Assembly: GCF_015209965.1 (NCBI RefSeq)
Contig: NZ_MU158689.1
Coordinates: 1,290,678-1,354,677 of the forward strand
Source of the DNA: Sphingobacterium pedocola
Lineage (GTDB): Bacteria > Bacteroidota > Bacteroidia > Sphingobacteriales > Sphingobacteriaceae
DNA: 64,000 bases
Reading direction: 5' to 3'
Part shown: one piece after another, positions 8,809 to 19,300 of the stretch
Layout of the letters: each line of letters begins with the position of its first letter
How positions within the stretch are numbered: the stretch's first letter is position 1
Made by a program: the position numbers and the translations under genes
The notes under the pieces: generated by a model
The model's database searches: none
Told to the model about the DNA's origin: nothing
The model's input: the letters and a program-made list of their open reading frames with translations, nothing else

Positions 8809-10596
8809 TTACCACCCCGGATTTTCAACAAGATTTCTATTTTTATTCAGCTCGTCCTGCACAATATTCCATAGATATTGCTTGTCTTTCCATTGACGGG
8901 TTTCAAAAACAGTACGTTGAAGAAATCCGGCAGATGTTGTTGCTTCGATATTCATTCCATAAAAATCGCCACCATCAGTTTGCGCAGCTATCTTCCAGCG
9001 GTGTGTATCAAAGTAGCGTAAATTTTCAAAGCAAAGCTCAACACGGCGCTCTTGCTGTATGGCCTGCCGCATGGCATCCTTATCACCCGGTACCGGAACC
9101 ATACCATCTTCAGGACCGTACTGCGGGATTCCCGCTCTTTCCCGGATCATGTTCAAGTATTTTACGATATCCGGATGCGCTGGATCATATTCGTTCAAAG
9201 CCTCTACATAATTCAGATAAACTTCAGCCAATCTGAGCTGTACTTCCAAGCGCCCCTGGATACGATCGGGCTCCAGTGTCGTACTCGGATGCACCAGTTT
9301 TCGGGCGCCGTATCCTGTTCTGGAATAGTTACGACCGTTATAGAGACCGCTATTTCCACCGCTGTACATTTGTATGGTAACCGGCTGGTTGTTGCTTCCC
9401 CTGTCGTTGTTTATCCATTTGCTGAGGTTAAAAGTTATAGCAACATAGAAGCGCGGTTCGCGTCCAACATACATATTGGAGGTTCCTGATGCATAATATC
9501 TCGTATCCTGCGCCGTTGTACCCGTCTCGCTGTATCCAGAGGCTGAATCGTCTATAGGCCGTCCGTTTGACATGAAAAAGGCATCCACGAGCTGTTGCGT
9601 TGGTCCGAAGGCCGCCCATCCGCCCACATTTCGTGGCGATCCCATTTTGTCGGGTCCGAAATTATCCGATACACGAGCCATGATCACTTCGCTGTTCCAG
9701 TCGGTCAGATGCACATTCTTTAGAGATTCATATGGCTTAATGGCACCGCCTGCATCCCGTTCAATATACAGACTATACTGACCAAAATCGATCATATCTT
9801 TTGCAGCATCAGCTGCCAGCGTCCACTTATTGGCATCATATTGCTGGTTTACGAGTACCGTACCATCCAGATTCTTAAAGTCTGCATAATCGGTATTTCC
9901 GTTAAATAGCGGACTGGCAGCATACAATAGTACACGCGATTTAAAAGCCAGCGCCATTCCACGGTTGATTCTTCCCCACTCCCGTGTATTCACGGGCGTT
10001 ATCGGCAGATCAGGAATAGCGGTATTAATCTCATTGACGACATAATCAACGCATTCATCATACGTATTTCGTGGTATGCTGATTTCCTCAATGGTCGCAT
10101 CCGGTTCAAGTAGCACCTCTGGCATTATAATCACCGGACCATATTGCATCATCAGATTGGCGTAGAAGTAAGCACGAAGAAAGCGTGCTTCAGCCTTCCA
10201 TTTCGTCTTTTCAGCCTCCGGTACTTCAGGGTTAGCGTCTACATTCTGAATGAAGAAGGTCGCCGACCGGATGCCCTGATAGTAATGGCCCCAACGGTTG
10301 AAGGCGCCAGTATTACGGTCCCAGTTTCCGATATTTAGCTGAAAGGGTGCCATATCGTTGTAGGTTACATCCACGTCGTCCGACAAGCTTTCGAAACTGT
10401 TGTCAAAACGCCAGTCCATCTGTGCGCGAATCCGGTTGTAGATATTCGCCAGATATTGTTCGGTTGTCGTCCGACGTTTGAAAATATCCCCTATCTGCAG
10501 GCGGTCATCGGGCACCTGATCGAAGAAGTCCTTATCGCAGGAACTGCATATCAGTATCAATAGCAGCCCTATATATGTCTTTATTTTTGTGTTCAT
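8809..10596 (-). CDS. SusD/RagB family glycan-binding lipoprotein (PUL 1)
   Basis: The 595-residue outer-membrane lipoprotein has lipobox LICSSC (Cys about 20) followed by DKDFFDQVPDDRL, typical of SusD. The TPR-like helical scaffold is recognised from YLANIYNRIRAQMDW, KAEARFLRAYFYANLMMQYGPV and the C-terminal RLAEVYLNYVEALNEY and QERRVELCFENLRYFDTHRW. It caps the SusC channel and hands glycan to it. It starts 11 bases after susC, the usual tight coupling. Family assignment is firm; the ligand is not readable but should match the GH76/GH97/GH105 neighbours. Confidence 0.95.
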   Translation of the reverse strand: MNTKIKTYIGLLLILICSSCDKDFFDQVPDDRLQIGDIFKRRTTTEQYLANIYNRIRAQMDWRFDNSFESLSDDVDVTYNDMAPFQLNIGNWDRNTGAFNRWGHYYQGIRSATFFIQNVDANPEVPEAEKTKWKAEARFLRAYFYANLMMQYGPVIIMPEVLLEPDATIEEISIPRNTYDECVDYVVNEINTAIPDLPITPVNTREWGRINRGMALAFKSRVLLYAASPLFNGNTDYADFKNLDGTVLVNQQYDANKWTLAADAAKDMIDFGQYSLYIERDAGGAIKPYESLKNVHLTDWNSEVIMARVSDNFGPDKMGSPRNVGGWAAFGPTQQLVDAFFMSNGRPIDDSASGYSETGTTAQDTRYYASGTSNMYVGREPRFYVAITFNLSKWINNDRGSNNQPVTIQMYSGGNSGLYNGRNYSRTGYGARKLVHPSTTLEPDRIQGRLEVQLRLAEVYLNYVEALNEYDPAHPDIVKYLNMIRERAGIPQYGPEDGMVPVPGDKDAMRQAIQQERRVELCFENLRYFDTHRWKIAAQTDGGDFYGMNIEATTSAGFLQRTVFETRQWKDKQYLWNIVQDELNKNRNLVENPGW

Positions 10597-10607
10597 AATT
10601 AACAGAG

Positions 10608-13600
10608 TTAAAAAGTGATGTTGAGACCTAAGCTATATGTCTTAATATTTGGATACCGGTCGCCTGCGCCGCTACCCAACTCTGGGTCAAACATCTTAAA
10701 CGGACTAAATGTGAGCAGGTTGTATCCAATAAAATAGATACGTGCATTTTCGACACCCCAGCCACTAAAAGAACCCTTGGGTATTGTATAACCAAAGTCC
10801 AGCGTCTTCATCCGTAAGAAGCGGCCATTTTGAATCCAGTGGCTGCTTGGGGCGGTATAGTTCTGATTAATATCACCGTACGAAAGACGAGGGTAGAATG
10901 CATCCTGCCGTTGATCATCTTCTGTCCAACGATCTTGAATGTTGTTAAACAAGCTTCCGCGTGCAGATCCGGCACGGAAAGGCATGAAAGTCGTCGAAAG
11001 GGAAAATTCTACATGATCTACCCCTTGAAAGAATGCGCCTACGGAGAATCCTTTGTAAGCCGCAGTAAGGCCAAATCCGTATAAGATTTGGGGTACGTGA
11101 TCAAGGCCGATGGCGGTTTGGTCGTTCGCATCAATCACCCCGTCGTCATTTAGGTCTCTGAATTTTAAGTCTCCCGCCTGTATGACACCTGCAGTGCGGG
11201 CTACCAGTGGATCTTCGATCTCTTCCTGCGTATAAAAGCCATCTGCAATATATCCAAAGCGTTGAAAAAGACGATGTCCTCGTTTTTCCATCCATGGATA
11301 CGGTTTAGCGGGTTCATCGTTTTCGATCAATTTGTTTGAATTGTACGTAAAAGTACCCCGGAATGTAGCACCCCACTCGCCCCATTGCTTACTGAAGTTG
11401 GCGGTGATGTCGATCCCTTTGTTTTCTGCGATTCCCAAGTTGCCCAGCGGGTTAGAACGTAGCCCTACGGAGGACGGTACCGATGCGCGGGTCAGGAAAA
11501 TATTTTCCCTACGACGCTTGAATACATCGACCATAAGCTCCAGCGCATTATCAAAGGTTTTTAATTCGAGACCAATATTGGTGTTTTTTTCGGTTTCCCA
11601 GGTTACTGTAGAAGCATAATCGCCGATATCCAACCCGCCGATGTTGTTATCCCGGTTTTGACCGTAGCTGTATCCGCCCGTGTTTGCCACTGTGGCGATG
11701 TATGCAAATCGTCTTCCACTGATATCGCCACTCCCCACTAAACCGTACGAAGCCCTAATCTTCAACAATTGAATCACCTGATCCATATTTCTCCAGAATT
11801 TTTCGTTCGAGGGTACCCATCCCACAGCATAGGATGGAAAAATTCCATAACGGCTTTCAGGCGCAAAGTTTTCCGAACCATTGTATCCGAAACTTACTTC
11901 TGCTAGGTATTTATCTTGATAGGCATAGCTTCCCCGCCCCACAATACCTCGGCTACGGTATGGAATTGATCCCATCAGATCGCCAGCTGTGGCACTGATC
12001 CGATCCGATTGGTTATACAAAAATAAGCCGTTAACAGAGTGTCCACCAAAGTCGCGGCTGTAGTTAATAGCCGATTCGAGGTAAAACTGGCGGCGACCGC
12101 CATTTTCCCGGCTAAAATCAAGGTAGTCTTTACCGGATCCACCATCTGTCCGTTCATAGACGAGTTCACCATTCTCATCGCGCGTCTGCGCATAGTACGT
12201 ATAAGGTATTTTGGATCGATTTAATCTATTCGTGTTTTGCGCATCGAAAGAATACAGCACACGGGCCGACAGTCCTTCTGTGACAAAATCCAGTTTCTGT
12301 TTAACATGGATGTCCGACATCATTTGATTCTCATAAGTCGTCACGTATCCGCGATTGGTCAATAATCCATATGGGTTGCTCAAGCCACCACCTGTAGATA
12401 CAAAAGGTTCTGAACCATCCGGGTATTTTACCGGATATAAGATCGGATATAAGTTAAAGACCGATGAGAAAATCGAATTTGTTCCCGTACCGGGATAATT
12501 TCCATTCGAGATCCAACCTTTTATCCCGAGATCTACCGTGGTCGTTTTTGTCGCATGTACCGTTAAAGCCGAAGTAAAGTTATACCGTTTGAAAGCAATC
12601 TCCGAATTGTACTGCGACAGACCGTCAGTCTTAAACAGGCCTTTCTCATCGTAATATCCCGCAGACACATAATAGTTCATCCGCGGTGCACCACCCCGGA
12701 TACTGAGGTTGGCCTTGCGGTTGTTCCCAAAACGATTAAATATTTCCTTAAACCAGTCTACATCCGGGTAGAGCATCGGATCCTCTTGGGAAAGTGTTTT
12801 GCGTATCCGGTCTTCCGAGTAGATCGGAGAATTGCCTCTCGTCACATTAGCCTCGTTGGCCATCTGCATATAGGTCACGCCATCGACCATATCGGGCACA
12901 CGGGTAAATTCGGTTATGCCCTGATAATAATCGATGTCAATGCGAGGTTTTTCCAGCGCCAGGCCCCTTTTTGTCGTAATCAGGATTACGCCGTTGGCAC
13001 CACGTACACCATATACCGATGTCGAAGAAGCATCCTTGAGGATATTAAAAGACTCGATGTCATTTGGATCGATGTTGCTGAAGCTCCGTTCCACTCCATC
13101 CACGAGTACAAGCGGACTGGAGTTGTTCAAGGTATTGAAACCCCGGATCCACAACTGGGCACCATCCAGACCAGGCTCCGCGCTTCGTTGCATACCTACT
13201 ACGCCCGATACACGTCCTGCCAATACCGTGCTGATGTTGGCCACAGGTTGTTTTAACTCGGTTACATTTAAATTTGATTGGGCACCTAAGGTCTGTATTT
13301 TTTTCTGGGTACCATATCCCACCACTACTACCTCTTCCAAATCGTCGGAGGCCTCTTCGAGTTGTGCGTCAATCCGGGATTGATTTTGTAGCGGCTGCTC
13401 GACTTCCTTAAAACCCACAAAAGTAAATCGAACGGTTTTGGCTTCCTCGGGAATACGAAATTCATATTCCCCGTTTCTATCGGTCTGTGTCGATATGGAA
13501 AAATCGGCAATAGAAACCGTAACACCTATCAGAGGTGCACCATCTGGGCCCGTCACCTTACCTGACAAGGTACGTTGCTGCACCGCCACCCCTATTACAG

Positions 13601-13745
13601 TGGCTTTTGTAGCCGATGAGGGCGAAGTCCCAGCCACGGTCGGATTCAGGCTTACAGCCGACAGCAGTAGCATCGTGCATAGGGGTGCACTTACCTGCAT
13701 CCCCCGTTTGATACTTCGAATTTTGGTAAATTCCTTTTTCTTCAT
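10608..13745 (-). CDS. SusC/RagA family TonB-linked outer membrane transporter (PUL 1)
   Basis: The 1045-residue receptor has an N-terminal signal sequence (hydrophobic LCTMLLLSAVSLNPTVAG), a carboxypeptidase-regulatory-like domain (LSGKVTGPDGAPLIGVTVSI), the TonB-box-like DLEEVVVVGYGTQKK, a plug with LVLVDGVERSFSNIDPNDIESFNILKDAS-type SusC signature, and a long beta-barrel. It has no STN signalling domain, which fits control by the hybrid two-component regulator rather than a sigma/anti-sigma pair. It imports oligosaccharides using TonB energy. It follows GH97 after 153 bases in which I see no clear promoter. Confidence 0.95.
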   Translation of the reverse strand: MKKKEFTKIRSIKRGMQVSAPLCTMLLLSAVSLNPTVAGTSPSSATKATVIGVAVQQRTLSGKVTGPDGAPLIGVTVSIADFSISTQTDRNGEYEFRIPEEAKTVRFTFVGFKEVEQPLQNQSRIDAQLEEASDDLEEVVVVGYGTQKKIQTLGAQSNLNVTELKQPVANISTVLAGRVSGVVGMQRSAEPGLDGAQLWIRGFNTLNNSSPLVLVDGVERSFSNIDPNDIESFNILKDASSTSVYGVRGANGVILITTKRGLALEKPRIDIDYYQGITEFTRVPDMVDGVTYMQMANEANVTRGNSPIYSEDRIRKTLSQEDPMLYPDVDWFKEIFNRFGNNRKANLSIRGGAPRMNYYVSAGYYDEKGLFKTDGLSQYNSEIAFKRYNFTSALTVHATKTTTVDLGIKGWISNGNYPGTGTNSIFSSVFNLYPILYPVKYPDGSEPFVSTGGGLSNPYGLLTNRGYVTTYENQMMSDIHVKQKLDFVTEGLSARVLYSFDAQNTNRLNRSKIPYTYYAQTRDENGELVYERTDGGSGKDYLDFSRENGGRRQFYLESAINYSRDFGGHSVNGLFLYNQSDRISATAGDLMGSIPYRSRGIVGRGSYAYQDKYLAEVSFGYNGSENFAPESRYGIFPSYAVGWVPSNEKFWRNMDQVIQLLKIRASYGLVGSGDISGRRFAYIATVANTGGYSYGQNRDNNIGGLDIGDYASTVTWETEKNTNIGLELKTFDNALELMVDVFKRRRENIFLTRASVPSSVGLRSNPLGNLGIAENKGIDITANFSKQWGEWGATFRGTFTYNSNKLIENDEPAKPYPWMEKRGHRLFQRFGYIADGFYTQEEIEDPLVARTAGVIQAGDLKFRDLNDDGVIDANDQTAIGLDHVPQILYGFGLTAAYKGFSVGAFFQGVDHVEFSLSTTFMPFRAGSARGSLFNNIQDRWTEDDQRQDAFYPRLSYGDINQNYTAPSSHWIQNGRFLRMKTLDFGYTIPKGSFSGWGVENARIYFIGYNLLTFSPFKMFDPELGSGAGDRYPNIKTYSLGLNITF

Positions 13746-13898
13746 TGGTTATAGTTTATTCGTTAATTGGTAATCATGCTCCTGCATGCAACAGGTTTAC
13801 ATCGGACAGCAATAATTTGCTGATCATAAATAGCGTTATCATAATTCTCCTTTGTTGATCACATATTATTAGTTTTATAAGGTTATAATTTGTTTAAT

Positions 13899-15860
13899 CT
13901 ACTCGGTTAAGACTTCTATAACGGCAGCAAAGCCACCGCTTTTCGCCAGCTTTATTTCGATTGATGAATGGGCAGTCACCTCAGTCACTTCTTTCCTATA
14001 ATCCATTGCCTGTTCAACTGCGTTAATTCCATCTTTGAAGCTGGTCATTTTATATGTTTTCCCAGCCGTCAGGAAGGTAAGTTTTTGTTGAAAATTGCGC
14101 CAGTCCTCTTTACTGTTTGTCATTCCACCGATATACCACTTTTCCCCTTTACGCTTTGCGACGATAACATACTCGCCTACTTTTGCGTTCAATGCGATCG
14201 TTTCGTCCCAAGTTGTAGGTACATTGGTGATGAAGTCCGTACATTCCTCGTTACGATAATACTGCGTAGGGTTATCAGCTAGCATCTGTATACCGCTTTC
14301 GAAAATGACAAACAGGCTCATTTGATATGCGCGGGTGCCGATGCTTGCCGAGTTCGGCCGCTCACTTCTGTATACTTTAGGCTGCATACTGATCATGGCA
14401 CCTGGCGTATAATCCATCGGCCCCACCGCATTACGGATGAAAGGCAAATACACACTATTATCTGGATAACAGCCTCCCATCTGCTCCATGCCACGCACCC
14501 CTTCGTAAGAGATTACATTGGGGTATTTATACTCCAGTCCGGCAGGCTTAAAGGAGCCGTGAAAATCTACCAGTAGGTTGTGTTTGGCCGCTTCTTTCGC
14601 GATACGCTCGTAATAGTTAACCATCCATTGATCGCTCCGGTCCATAAAATCGATTTTTACCCCCTTCACACCCCATGAAGCAAACTGTTCAAACAGACCC
14701 AGGTTCTTCTCAACGGTCAACCATGTTAACCAAAGAAATACCCCCACATTTCTTTCCTTACCATATTTGATGATCTGATGTACATCTACATCTGGATTCG
14801 GTGTATAAGGATCTCTTGTGCTTTTCGCCCATCCTTCGTCCATGATAATGTACTGCATACCAAATTTATGCGCGAAATCGATAAAATATTTATACGTATC
14901 CAAATTGTAACCCGATACAAAGTCTACATCCGGACCGTAAGGTTTTGCGCCGTTCCACCACTCCCAGCTAGCTTGGCCCGGTTTAATCCATGAAGCGTCA
15001 GCGAGTGCATTCTTCGTCGCTAGTCGATACGTCATGGTGTTGGTAAGTATATCGGTGTCCTGCTTCGAGACCACAAAGTAACGCCACGGGAAGCTGCGCT
15101 GGCCCGTCGTTCTAGCGATATAATCCGCTTCTGTCAGGATCTTCACGCTCCGATCGCCATCCTCGCCAAAGCTCAGCGGTACTTTAGGAAAAGTCGAGGT
15201 AATTCCATTCCGACCACTGCTTTTCACAAACATGCAGGGATAATCACTAAGATCCGATTCAGAAACCAATATTTTATAGGGCTTCTTTGTGTCGATAAGC
15301 ATAGGGAGCACGGCCATCTTGCCATCCGGTTTCCACTCTGTGCTATTGATGTGGGTATAGATTTCTTCGTAGGCTGTTTTGAAACCACCCGGTTGCTGTA
15401 TATGCAACAGATTTTCGGATGTGAAGTTGATATTCATCTCCTCCGATACGACATTAATGCTGTCTTTGATATCGGTAATGATCCGATAAGCAATACCATC
15501 GTCGTAAGCGCGGAACTCGACAGCATACTGATCCTTAAAACGAAGTACAAGCTGGTTATATGCATTATCAATAGTGGAGAACTTCAACGGAACGATAGGC
15601 TTCAATTGCTCTTTGACCTGTTGCAACTTTTTACCTATTAATTTTGGTCGATCTCCGAGTACCTTATTATCGAGCTCGAGCCGGAGCGAGTTATCACGCA
15701 ACAGCGTATCGTTCTTACAGAGTACGGAATAATAAATCTTATCCGTCAGTTTAATCTCCGTGGCCATATCACCATTAGGGGAGGTCAGTCTAATCCCTTT
15801 CTGCGCGTTCGCGGTCGTCATGGTCACAGCCAGCAGGAATACACAAGCAATCTTCTTCAT
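13899..15860 (-). CDS. GH97 glycoside hydrolase, probably retaining alpha-galactosidase type
   Basis: I start at the ATG at 15860 because it begins the signal peptide MKKIACVFLLAVTMTTANAQ; an upstream in-frame ATG (16025) would add 55 residues with no export signal. The product is about 653 residues. It has the GH97 N-terminal beta-sandwich (IRLTSPNGD), a central barrel (FGMQYIIMDEGWAKSTRDP, SYEGVRGMEQMGGCYPDN) and a C-terminal beta domain. Asp404 in GVKIDFMDRSDQ lies where the retaining GH97 branch has its nucleophile, where inverting SusB-like enzymes lack Asp, so an alpha-galactosidase-like retaining mechanism is inferred. It is the first gene of the PUL and periplasmic. Confidence 0.9.
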   Translation of the reverse strand: MKKIACVFLLAVTMTTANAQKGIRLTSPNGDMATEIKLTDKIYYSVLCKNDTLLRDNSLRLELDNKVLGDRPKLIGKKLQQVKEQLKPIVPLKFSTIDNAYNQLVLRFKDQYAVEFRAYDDGIAYRIITDIKDSINVVSEEMNINFTSENLLHIQQPGGFKTAYEEIYTHINSTEWKPDGKMAVLPMLIDTKKPYKILVSESDLSDYPCMFVKSSGRNGITSTFPKVPLSFGEDGDRSVKILTEADYIARTTGQRSFPWRYFVVSKQDTDILTNTMTYRLATKNALADASWIKPGQASWEWWNGAKPYGPDVDFVSGYNLDTYKYFIDFAHKFGMQYIIMDEGWAKSTRDPYTPNPDVDVHQIIKYGKERNVGVFLWLTWLTVEKNLGLFEQFASWGVKGVKIDFMDRSDQWMVNYYERIAKEAAKHNLLVDFHGSFKPAGLEYKYPNVISYEGVRGMEQMGGCYPDNSVYLPFIRNAVGPMDYTPGAMISMQPKVYRSERPNSASIGTRAYQMSLFVIFESGIQMLADNPTQYYRNEECTDFITNVPTTWDETIALNAKVGEYVIVAKRKGEKWYIGGMTNSKEDWRNFQQKLTFLTAGKTYKMTSFKDGINAVEQAMDYRKEVTEVTAHSSIEIKLAKSGGFAAVIEVLTE

Positions 15861-16085
15861 TAAGTTATTATTTTCTATTTTAAAATGTGTTCGTTTAATA
15901 CAATATGGTCTACTGTTGCTTTTTGTATCCAGTTTATCTTTTGTAAGTTTTGTTCTATTTCTTGGTTTATCTTTCATAGCGGTGCGTATCGCTACCCCAT
16001 TGCTTGATATATTTAGCACTTCCATACATAAATAGTTAAGGGCAGATCAATTGGTATCCTATTTAACTACAGATTTATAACTCCA
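15861..16085 (-). promoter_or_regulatory. Long 5' leader of the GH97-PUL transcript
   Basis: If transcription starts just after the -7 box at 16086-16093, the leader before the GH97 ATG is about 220 bases. It contains an in-frame upstream ATG (16025) joined to GH97 without a stop, but no signal peptide would result. I recognise no riboswitch. Confidence 0.35.
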
Positions 16086-16115
16086 CAAAAGTAACCGACG
16101 ACTATAGAAACGCAA
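16086..16115 (-). promoter_or_regulatory. Promoter of the GH97-susCD PUL
   Basis: Read on the minus strand, TTG (16113-16115), a 19-base spacer and TACTTTTG (16086-16093) fit the Bacteroidota consensus exactly. It points toward GH97 and lies 14 bases below the 16129-16175 inverted repeat, the right place for an activator. Confidence 0.65.
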
Positions 16116-16128
16116 GCCCTATTTGCGC

Positions 16129-16175
16129 CAAAAAGGTACACTGTATAACCAGATGCAAAATAGTGTACCTTTTTG
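16129..16175. promoter_or_regulatory. 14-bp inverted repeat, candidate operator of the hybrid two-component regulator
   Basis: CAAAAAGGTACACT (16129-16142) and AGTGTACCTTTTTG (16162-16175) are perfect inverted copies separated by 19 bases, so equivalent bases are about three helical turns apart. It lies between divergent transcription units, so it cannot be a terminator of either. Its position just upstream of the -33 element of the PUL promoter suggests an activator site, most simply for the AraC-type domain of the adjacent regulator. Confidence 0.6.
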
Positions 16176-16323
16176 ACGGAATAAGACACCATTCCCTTAC
16201 GTGTCGAATACCATCACATAGGTGAAAGTTGTATCTTTAGGCCTGTACAACCCATCGTCATGTATGTTTATCAAAAATGATGGGTAACGCATCTATACTT
16301 ATAAACTGCTACGAGTCATTACA

Positions 16324-19300
16324 ATGAAGATTATTGGTCAATTAAGATACTTTTTGATTTCGCTTATTCTCCTATCGGCATGGTCGACTGTTGTCGCACA
16401 GCAGCAAAATAGACCTAATATCTATTTGCCCAATAATGCGGTATTATATACCTATCAGGATCACCTGGGATATATGTGGTTCGGTACCTACGACGGGTTA
16501 TCGTTCTATAACGGTACAGAAATTATTACGTATAGGCATGAGCCGTCCAATCCGCTGTCTTTGTGCAGCAATATCATCTATAAGATTACCGCGGCCGACA
16601 AAGATCACATCTGGATTTCCACGACGATGGGATTGAACAAACTATCCTTGTTAACCCGCAAAATAACAGCCTCTTATCCCTCGTTACCTAAATTGGTGCA
16701 TATTGAATCAGACGTCGTCGGCGACACCTGGATGATACCAGGTGATCAACTATTACTTCACTATAAATCATCAGGACATGGCAGCGTCGATAGCATCACC
16801 CTCACGAACAAAGACCTGAGTTTGCTCAATATCAATAGATTGTTTATTGTCGACTCCGCCCTATTGATATTAAAAAACGATGGCTTTCTACTCTCCAAAA
16901 ATATAGCAGAGATCAGGGGAAAGGAAAAAATCAGTGGTCAGGAAGTACAAATACACAAGCGCCGGATCGTGAAAGCATGCCTATCCGGTAACGATCTTTA
17001 CTTCGTAGACGACCAATTCGATGTGTTTCAATACGATTTGCTCACCTCCCGTAAACATCAGCTGGCTAATATCAAATCCCTGATCCATGAAGACTACGGG
17101 TTTATCGCACAGATTGAGTACTATGACAAATCCATTTATGTCGCGTTAAAAAACTCCGGCGTATTGAAGGTTGGTCGCGGTAATGGCGATCAAAGCGTCT
17201 GGATACGGCCGGGAGTTTCGGTTTTCTGTCTTCTTAGGGATCGATATCAAGACCTTTTATGGATTGGTACAGACGGGCAGGGCGTACAGCAGCATAGCGC
17301 GTCAGCGCCGTTATTCGGACAATTAAACTTATCGATCCCCAACATCACCAACAAACCAGTCAGGGCAATACTAACAGATTCACTTGGCAATATATGGATT
17401 GGCACCAATGGTGACGGCTTGATGCAGTTTAAATACACCATTTCAAGCAATAGTGTGACAGTGGGCGAACAGCCCGTTGCCCGCTTTAACAAACGCGAGG
17501 GTCTGCTATCATCGCAGATCTTCGGTATGGCCAAAAGTAAGTACCATGATCTGTTTTGGATCGGGACAGAGAAAGGCTTATTTTACTATAGTTACCGAGA
17601 CCGTACTATACGGGAGGCGACACTTCCCAACGGTAAGCCATTATTGGAGAGCATACACACTATACTGGAGACCAATGATCGGAAATTGTGGCTCACCTCT
17701 ACCCGTTTCGGCCTGATCGAAGTAAACATCACAGAGGTCGGCGGTGTAATACAGGTTCGATCGGCTCAAAATCACCTTCTTCGAGGAGCGACCTTTACCG
17801 GAAACGAAATTCAGTCCATGGTATATGGCGACCCGTCAAAGCTTGTTGTTGGTTTACGGGGCGGCCAAGGCGTGGCCGAATTCGACATGAATACGCATAC
17901 CTACAATTTCCTACCAGTTATCGATCCCGAAAACGGTCTGGCCATCACCGATGTATTAACCGTGTGGCGCGACCCAAACCATTCGTATTACCTGGGTTCG
18001 AGCTCTGGAATGACAACATTTGGTCTACATCGTGCTACCGTTTCAGATATTAAACATTATAATAAGAAAGATGGCCTTGTAAATGATATGATACACGGTA
18101 TCCTTGGCGATGAAATGGGCTATTTATGGTTAAGTTCTAGTAGAGGTTTAATAAAGTACAACCCGCACAATGAGCTATTTCATAATTATATTTCGCCTAC
18201 ACTCGAGATTAACGAATTCTCGGATGATGCCTTTTGGAAGTGTCCGTATACCGGCACCTTATACTTTGGCGCCGTAAATGGCTTTATGTGGGTAAACCCC
18301 AAGCAGTTGCTGCAGCAAGAATATGCCCATCCGAGTAAATTTCACTTCTTTGACATCAAGGTTAAAGGCGAAAGCCACCCGCTGTCTGCCTTTGCCCGCA
18401 GCGAAGGCAAGGGCATTGAAATCCCCGCTTCCGTTCCCTCCTTCAGCCTTTCATTCACCGTACTTGATTACTTGAACAAAGACTACGCATACAGCTATAA
18501 ATTAGAGAACTATCACGACGACTGGATTGCTATTACCAGCACCAACCAGATCGATTTCACGAATCTACCCGCTGGCCGATACACATTAAAAGTGCGTTAC
18601 AAAAATGATGTTACGCCGGGCAGCGAACGCACTGAAAGCCTTGATATCGTTAAGTTACCCCCTTGGTATCTGTCGACCGGTGCCATTGTCTTGTATATTA
18701 TCTTACTTGCTGGAATAGGTCTCTATCTTTATACGCATTCAAGGCGCATTGCATTAAAAAAGCGAGAAGAAGCACAGCGGGAGATGGAGAAGAATCAGCG
18801 TAAAGAACTCTTGGAATCGAAGCTCGCATTTTTCACCAATATGACCCATGAGTTTTATACGCCCCTAACACTCATCAAGGGGATCTGTGAAGTCCTGAAA
18901 GGAGGCGTTCCGCGTTCCGAATCAGAATACCAAGAACATCTGAACACACTAACATCGAATACTGTTGCATTGGAGGGTTTGATCCGGGAATTGCTGGATA
19001 TACACGATCCTGAAAAAGCAGCCCCTACATATCACATCCAAAAAGATGTACAACTTACGCCTTTAGCGATGCAATACCTCAAGTCCTTTCGTTTAATTGC
19101 TGAAAAAAACCACATAAACTATGTCGAGTCTATTGAGCCGGATCTCATATGGAATACAGATACTGCCTTCTTTCAGCGGATACTAAATAATTTGGTCTCG
19201 AATGCCTTTAAATACGTAGGTGAAAACGGTACGGTTAGAATCGATCTCAACCGGAAAGGCGATATATTGGAGCTGTCGGTGTACAACAGCGGTAAAGGAA

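Noticed and set aside
8511..9236. 241-codon plus-strand frame across the GH76 and susD genes
   Set aside because: It overlaps two certain genes on the other strand; the protein has no family pattern.
15861..16025. N-terminal extension of GH97 from the upstream in-frame ATG
   Set aside because: The extension is basic, lacks an export signal and covers the leader, while the signal peptide starts at 15860.
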